Assembly: GCF_001941425.1 (NCBI RefSeq)
Contig: NZ_CP009244.1
Location: 1 to 64,000, forward strand
Origin: Corynebacterium ammoniagenes DSM 20306
GTDB lineage: Bacteria > Actinomycetota > Actinomycetes > Mycobacteriales > Mycobacteriaceae
Direction of reading: 5' to 3'
DNA length: 64,000 bases
Part shown: positions 59,416 through 64,000 of the stretch, one piece after another
Position numbering within the stretch: position 1 is the stretch's first letter
How the letters are laid out: every line of letters starts with the position of its first letter
Notes under the pieces: generated by a model
The model's input: only the letters and a program-made list of their open reading frames with translations
What the model was told of the DNA's origin: nothing
Databases searched by the model: none
Made by a program: the position numbers and the translations under genes

Positions 59416-60924
59416 TTAGGCGTACCGCAGGGAACTCATCATCCCGGTTTCCTGGTGATAAGCGTTGTGGCAGTGAAACGCCCACTCACCGGGGTTGTCG
59501 GCGATCAAGTCCGCGTCCACCGTTTCGCCGGGGAGAATGAGGACAGTGTCCTTGCGCAGGCCGCTACTTCCGGGAAGAGCCCAGGTATGCCCGTGCAGGT
59601 GCATCGGATGGGGCATGGCCGTGGGGTTGTGCATCCGCATCCGCAGGCGTTGGCCTTCTTGAACTGTGCCCGGGGAATCAGCACCGTCGATGCGCAGTCC
59701 CCACTGGTAAGGCATCATCTGGCCGGTTAATTCGACCTCTGTTTCCTTATCCACGTCACCGGCCGGGAGCAGGGCTCGTTCCGCCGGCTCAAAGGACGTC
59801 AAGAAGGTACCGGGGGCAGTGAGTTCGGGGAAGGTAGTCTCTGGTGCGGGGGTCTGGCCCGCGGCGGTCCGGATGACGGCAAACGCCCGGTCGTCCTTGC
59901 CGGCGGCCAGGGCGGTCAGGGGAAAGACACCATCACCGAGTACCACCTCCACGTCGACACGCTCACCCATCGAGAGGTAGAACGACTCGATGTCGTGGGG
60001 ACGGACCGGGAAACCGTCGACGTGGGTGACGGTCATGCGGTGGCCACCGAGAGCCACCTTGAAGATGGTGTCACCGCCGGAGTTGATAAACCGCAGGCGG
60101 GCTTTATCCCCCGGTCGGGCATTAAACGTTCGGTGCGCCCGGGGAATGCGTCCGTTGATGAGGTAGTGCGGATACATGACATCACCGGCATCTCCGCCCA
60201 GAGCCGGATCGGGCGTGCCGTGGGCCATCATGCCCCCCTCACCACCCATATCCATCCCGCCGTGGCCACCCATGTCCATGTTTCCGTGTCCGCCCATGTC
60301 CATCCCCGTCAACATGGTCAGCTGATCTTCGGGACTGCTGCCGTCGATGCCGTCCAGCCAGTCGTCGAGCACGATGGTCCATTCGACGTCCTGATCCTCT
60401 GCGTCGTCCGGGTCGCGGACGATCAGAGGGGCGTGCAGACCCCGGTCGAGTTGTAGGCCGCTGTGGGAGTGGTAGAAGTAGGTGCCACCGTGGGGGACTT
60501 CAAAAACATAGGAGAAAGACTCGCCAGGTTCAATGGGGTCCTGGGTCATGCCGGGCACACCGTCGGCTGCGTTGTGGAGTGCGATGCCATGCCAGTGGAT
60601 GGAGGTGCTCTCAGGCAGTTCATTGGTGATGTCGACCTGGAGGACGTCGCCGGCGGTGGCCTCAATGGCCGCATCCCCGGTGTCAGAGACGTATCCCCAC
60701 GTCTTGGCTTCGATGCCGCCGATATCCAGAGAGAGGGGCCGGGCGGTCAGTGTCCGGCGCACCGTCGGCTCACCGAGCGCAGTGGGGGTGGGAGTGGGGC
60801 GAAGGGAGGGACCTGGTGCCGAGGCAGCGGGTCCAGGGTCGCTGGTGCAGGCGGCCAGGGCGCCGGTGCCGGCGAGTACGAGCCCGCCGAGCAGAACCTG
60901 TCGCCGGGAAAAATTACTTGTCAT
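59416..60924 (-). CDS. Met-rich Tat-exported multicopper oxidase
   Basis: 502 aa. The N-terminus has the twin-arginine pattern SRRQVLLGG with a lipobox-like LAAC. Copper ligands are visible in SIHWHGIALHN, FYHSHSGLQLDRG, HPMHLHGHTW and EWAFHCHNAYHQETG. A Met/His/Gly-rich repeat (MDMGGHG, three times) lies at about residues 205-235 and may bind Cu(I). CueO/CopA-like oxidases protect against copper by oxidising Cu(I). It lies in the copper block. Confidence 0.92.
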   Translation of the reverse strand: MTSNFSRRQVLLGGLVLAGTGALAACTSDPGPAASAPGPSLRPTPTPTALGEPTVRRTLTARPLSLDIGGIEAKTWGYVSDTGDAAIEATAGDVLQVDITNELPESTSIHWHGIALHNAADGVPGMTQDPIEPGESFSYVFEVPHGGTYFYHSHSGLQLDRGLHAPLIVRDPDDAEDQDVEWTIVLDDWLDGIDGSSPEDQLTMLTGMDMGGHGNMDMGGHGGMDMGGEGGMMAHGTPDPALGGDAGDVMYPHYLINGRIPRAHRTFNARPGDKARLRFINSGGDTIFKVALGGHRMTVTHVDGFPVRPHDIESFYLSMGERVDVEVVLGDGVFPLTALAAGKDDRAFAVIRTAAGQTPAPETTFPELTAPGTFLTSFEPAERALLPAGDVDKETEVELTGQMMPYQWGLRIDGADSPGTVQEGQRLRMRMHNPTAMPHPMHLHGHTWALPGSSGLRKDTVLILPGETVDADLIADNPGEWAFHCHNAYHQETGMMSSLRYA

Positions 60925-61006
60925 GGTTAAACCGTCCTTGGTGCAAGTCTGAGTGACACAGGGGAAGGATCAGGGGAAGGATCAGGGGAAACCCACTGCT
61001 GAGGCA

Positions 61007-61582
61007 TCAGGTCAGGCGCAGGTCCGTGACACAGGTGGCCCCGTCCTCGGTGGTGGAGAACTCGGTGACACCGGTGCGCCCCTGATGGGTGATCTCGATG
61101 GTGCCGGTGGCCTCATCGGGGATCCAGAAGCCGACAAACCCGTTGTCGAAGGTGGTGGTTTGCTCATCGATCAGGACCTCGCCGGTCGCTTCATCGGTGA
61201 TCGTGACCTGGATATCCTCATTGTCGAGTTCCCCCAGGCAGGTCGTGAGGCTGTGGTAGAAGCAGTCGTGGGTGGAGGTGATATACGGAGCAACCGAGAC
61301 ATACGTCTGATTGTCGGGAAGATCGACCACGACTTCCTGGTCATCGCTCGAGAGCAGCAGTTCATCGGCACGCACGGAGGCGATCAGATCCGTGGGACGC
61401 TCAGTGACCTTCTGCCGGTCGAGGTGATCAATGATCTCCACCGCGTCCATGGCGGCCAGGCCATGGGTAGTCAGGAATGTATCCTGGGACACCGTCCCGT
61501 TGGCGGTGGGTTCCGGGTCGGCGGCCGAACACCCCGTGAGGGCGAGGGTAAGGGCGGCGGCTGCGATCGCTGCTCGTTTCAC
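61007..61582 (-). CDS. cueP: CueP-type periplasmic copper-binding lipoprotein
   Basis: 191 aa from GTG 61582, preceded by AGGAG. The signal peptide ends with lipobox ALTGC. Conserved Cys (STHDCFYHSLTTCLGELDN and ATCVTDLRL) fit CueP, a copper chaperone that delivers copper to exported enzymes. The longer ORF to 61681 is not needed. It faces the copRS pair across a 403-bp gap. Confidence 0.88.
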   Translation of the reverse strand: MKRAAIAAAALTLALTGCSAADPEPTANGTVSQDTFLTTHGLAAMDAVEIIDHLDRQKVTERPTDLIASVRADELLLSSDDQEVVVDLPDNQTYVSVAPYITSTHDCFYHSLTTCLGELDNEDIQVTITDEATGEVLIDEQTTTFDNGFVGFWIPDEATGTIEITHQGRTGVTEFSTTEDGATCVTDLRLT

Positions 61583-61906
61583 GTCAATCTCCTTGGATCG
61601 TGGTAAGACCGTGAGAAGACACCGCCTCAAGGTCGATGCCATACCTTTTCTAGCACGGGTGCCTGACGGCCCAGAAATCAAAAACCCTGCTCACAGCCTT
61701 ATAACAGGGCGAAAAGGGGGTGACTCCGGTGGGCTGGGTCACCACCGGGACACCACCCCACAGCCGTGGGCGATGTCCTTCTACCCGCCCCGGGTATGCG
61801 GTGCAGGCAGTGAAATCCCTGGTGGCGCCTGCTGAACTGACCAGGGGAGGCGATGCCGCCGGCCCGGGGTGGGGCACAGGGGTGACGGCGGTCGAAGGGT
61901 GATGTT

Positions 61907-61926
61907 TGAAGATTTGATGAAGGTTT
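61907..61926 (+). promoter_or_regulatory. CopR box
   Basis: TGAAGATTT-GA-TGAAGGTTT is a tandem 9-bp repeat with one mismatch, matching the CopR motif I recall from C. glutamicum (TGAAGATTTnnTGAAGATTT). It lies 60 nt before copR. A weaker CsoR-like TACCC-N5-GGGTA is at 61782-61796. The rest of 61583-61985 has no gene. Confidence 0.75.
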
Positions 61927-61985
61927 CCCCGCAGGGCACTGAGCGAGGGTGGTATTCTCCCCTGGCCGGAGCGATACTGGGGTCT

Positions 61986-62708
61986 ATGGCTGACCGCACA
62001 CCGACCACCGCCACGCCCCCGGGGCGGGTGTTGGTCGTCGATGATGAACAACCCCTGGCTCAGATGGTGGCCTCCTACCTCATCCGGGCCGGCTTCGATA
62101 CCCGCCAGGCGCACACCGGCACCCAGGCCGTGGACGAGGCCCGTCGCTTTTCCCCCGATGTTGTGGTGCTGGATCTGGGGCTGCCCGAACTCGATGGCCT
62201 GGAGGTGTGCCGACGGATCCGCACCTTCTCGGACTGCTACATCCTCATGCTCACCGCGCGTGGCAGCGAGGACGACAAGATTAGCGGTTTGACCCTGGGG
62301 GCGGATGACTACATCACCAAACCTTTTAGCATCCGGGAACTGGTGACCCGGGTGCATGCGGTGCTGCGCCGCCCGCGCACCAGCACCACCCCACCGCAGG
62401 TGACCACCCCCTTGATCGTTGGTGACCTCATCCTTGACCCCGTCGCCCATCAGGTGCGGGTGGGGGAGACGACCGTGGAGCTCACCCGCACGGAGTTCGA
62501 GCTGCTGGTTGCCCTGGCCCTGCGCCCCGGCCAGGTGCTGACCCGCCACGACCTGGTCACCGAGGTCTGGGACACCACCTGGGTCGGTGATGAACGCATC
62601 GTCGATGTCCACATCGGCAACTTGCGTCGCAAGCTCGGCACCGACACGCGGGGCCGGGGGTTTATCGACACCGTGCGTGGCGTGGGCTACCGGGTGGGGC
62701 AGCCATGA
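61986..62708 (+). CDS. copR: Copper-responsive response regulator CopR
   Basis: 240 aa OmpR-type regulator. The receiver domain has the phosphorylated Asp63 in VVLDLGLPELDG and the Lys in ITKPFSI. The C-terminal winged helix ends with IVDVHIGNLRRKLG. It binds the box just upstream in its own promoter region. ATG 61986 (MADRTP) is the natural start; the longer upstream frame has no support. It overlaps copS by 4 nt. Confidence 0.93.
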   Translation: MADRTPTTATPPGRVLVVDDEQPLAQMVASYLIRAGFDTRQAHTGTQAVDEARRFSPDVVVLDLGLPELDGLEVCRRIRTFSDCYILMLTARGSEDDKISGLTLGADDYITKPFSIRELVTRVHAVLRRPRTSTTPPQVTTPLIVGDLILDPVAHQVRVGETTVELTRTEFELLVALALRPGQVLTRHDLVTEVWDTTWVGDERIVDVHIGNLRRKLGTDTRGRGFIDTVRGVGYRVGQP

Positions 62709-63853
62709 ATCACGGACCCGGCCTGACCTTCCGCTTCCTGGCCGCCCAGGTGTTGGTCGTGGTGATTAGCCTGCTGGTTGCCGCGGCCGTGGCCACGGTG
62801 GTGGGCCCGACCCTGTTCCATGATCATATGTTGATGACCGGCCGGGAGGACCCCTCGCTGGAGCTGTTCCATGCCGAGCAGGCCTACCGGGACGCCAACC
62901 TGATCACCCTGGCCGTCGCCCTGCCCACCGCCTTGATCAGCGCCCTGCTGGCTAGCCTGTGGTTATCGCGTCGCCTGCGCACCCCCCTGCAGGATCTCAC
63001 CCGCGCCGCTACCAGCCTGACGGCCGGCAACTACCGTATCCGCGTGCCTGCCGGAGAAGCAGGCCCCGAGGTCACCACCCTGGCGCATTCCTTCAACACC
63101 ATGGCCGACCGGCTGGAACACACCGAACAGGTCCGCCGCCAGATGCTCTCTGATCTGGCCCACGAAATGGGCACCCCCTTATCGGTGCTCACGGTCTACC
63201 TCGATGGTCTCCAGGACGGGGTCGTGGACTGGAATAATGCCACCCACACGATCATGGCTGACCAACTCACCCGCCTGACCCGGTTGATGGAAGACATCGA
63301 CGATGTCTCCCGGGCCCAGGAACACCGGATCGATTTGGACCTGGCGGAGGAAGGGCTCGGGGATCTGCTCCATACCGCCGCTGCTGCCGCGGGGGAAGCT
63401 TATGCTGACAAAGGCGTCGATTTACAGGTCGAGACCATTACGGACACCGCCCGGGTGCTCGTGGACCGGCAACGCTTCGGCCAGGTGATGAGCAATCTCC
63501 TGTCGAACGCGCTACGGCACACCCCGGCCGGCGGGCAGGTCCGGATCAGCGTCCACCGACAGGGGGCGTCCACCGCGCTCATCCACGTCGCCGATGACGG
63601 CGAGGGCATCCCACCTGGCCAGCTCGGACACATCTTCGAACGCTTCTACCGGGGGGATGCCGCCCGCAGCCGGGACAATGGCGGGGCCGGTATCGGTCTG
63701 ACCATCTCCAAGGCATTGATCGAGGCCCACGGCGGCACTCTCACCGCCACCTCTCCTGGCCCCGGTGCCGGATCGGTCTTCACCATCCGTCTTCCCCTGC
63801 ACCAGGAAAACGTGTCCCTGATGCTCAGTGACCCCCACTCCCGGGGACAATAA
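62705..63853 (+). CDS. copS: Sensor histidine kinase CopS
   Basis: 382 aa. It has two membrane segments (about 10-35 and 75-98) with a short periplasmic part, then a HAMP domain. The phosphorylated His is H153 in SDLAHEMGTPLSVL. The ATP domain has MSNLLSNALRHTP, DDGEGIPPG and GIGLTISKALIEAHGG. It senses copper in the periplasm and controls copR. Confidence 0.92.
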   Translation: MNHGPGLTFRFLAAQVLVVVISLLVAAAVATVVGPTLFHDHMLMTGREDPSLELFHAEQAYRDANLITLAVALPTALISALLASLWLSRRLRTPLQDLTRAATSLTAGNYRIRVPAGEAGPEVTTLAHSFNTMADRLEHTEQVRRQMLSDLAHEMGTPLSVLTVYLDGLQDGVVDWNNATHTIMADQLTRLTRLMEDIDDVSRAQEHRIDLDLAEEGLGDLLHTAAAAAGEAYADKGVDLQVETITDTARVLVDRQRFGQVMSNLLSNALRHTPAGGQVRISVHRQGASTALIHVADDGEGIPPGQLGHIFERFYRGDAARSRDNGGAGIGLTISKALIEAHGGTLTATSPGPGAGSVFTIRLPLHQENVSLMLSDPHSRGQ

Positions 63854-63888
63854 TTCTGATGACCTCGGCAGCGATCCGTATCAACCCC

Positions 63889-63916
63889 TGGACAATACCC
63901 CATAGGGGTATATAAT
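63889..63916 (+). promoter_or_regulatory. Promoter with CsoR operator
   Basis: TGGACA (63889-63894) and TATAAT (63911-63916) are separated by 16 bp. The palindrome ATACCCC-ATA-GGGGTAT (63895-63911) fills the spacer, so a CsoR-type repressor bound there would block RNA polymerase. Confidence 0.8.
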
Positions 63917-63963
63917 GGGAGGGGAAACCCCGCCTGATCCCCCGATCCCACAGGAGCGATCCG

Positions 63964-64000
63964 ATGACCGCCCCGACTTCCCCCTTGCTGCCGCTGGCCT
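63964..64000 (+). CDS. Partial gene, probably copper P-type ATPase
   Basis: ATG 63964 (MTAPTSPLLPLA) has AGGA at 63952-63955 and a CsoR-type promoter. Only 12 residues are present, so the product is inferred from the copper-block context and not from sequence. Confidence 0.3.
   Translation, partial: MTAPTSPLLPLA

Noticed and set aside
59995..60930. Plus-strand frames opposite the multicopper oxidase
   Set aside because: Shadow frames produced by high GC content; the minus strand carries the copper motifs.
61782..61796. TACCC-N5-GGGTA as a CsoR operator
   Set aside because: Spacing and arms are weaker than the other sites; I only mention it with the CopR box.

Overview
The window starts at the GTG of dnaA and follows the order dnaA - oriC - dnaN - recF - DUF721 - gyrB - gyrA - DUF3566 - tRNA-Ile - tRNA-Ala, which is the chromosomal origin region of a Corynebacterium. 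The corynebacterial DUF3566 protein, panBC, sucCD, a CycA-type permease and the copper genes fit that genus. The species cannot be fixed from the sequence; a C. stationis/ammoniagenes/casei-like organism is only a guess.

Region 1 (1-13.2 kb) is the replication and topology core. It holds an origin with at least five good DnaA boxes and an AT-rich trinucleotide run, and a small toxin-antitoxin-like pair sits between gyrB and gyrA. Region 2 (13.2-18.2 kb) is a loose patch with a 50-residue membrane protein too short for usual gene finders, a relic of a dehydrogenase paralog, a lipoprotein, a LysR/SnoaL divergent pair, an SDR, a phosphoesterase and a NUDIX enzyme. Region 3 (18.3-41.4 kb) is ordinary accessory metabolism: CycA-like permease, ABC-F ATPase with an attenuator-like leader, AraC regulator, panBC, an ABC exporter, sucCD, a LigB-type dioxygenase with its MarR regulator, a second tRNA-Ala, a CmtR-like regulator with a metal P-type ATPase, and an amine-catabolism cluster (amidohydrolase, flavin amine oxidase, APC permease, TetR).

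Region 4 (41.4-53.2 kb) is a mobile scrap-yard. An aldo/keto reductase with a nonsense codon at its catalytic Tyr is cut off by a 110-bp IS6-type mini-element. Broken IS256, IS3 and IS6 copies follow. Two IS6 copies, pointing outward, bracket a sulfur-stress module: a CstB-like persulfide dioxygenase/rhodanese, TauE-type exporter, two rhodanese proteins, DUF302 and a CsoR-family repressor that lacks the copper-binding His. The same ATACCCC-N2-GGGGTAT palindrome lies in front of cstB and of the divergent rhodanese/repressor promoters, so the module looks like one regulon.

Region 5 (53.3-64 kb) is a visibly GC-richer copper and extracytoplasmic redox block: an Lnt homolog whose catalytic Cys is a Ser, CcsB, ResB, CcdA, a TlpA-like lipoprotein thioredoxin, a Met-rich Tat multicopper oxidase, CueP, and CopR/CopS with a direct-repeat CopR box. 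At the right edge there is a CsoR-type operator lying inside a near-consensus promoter for a gene that runs out of the window.
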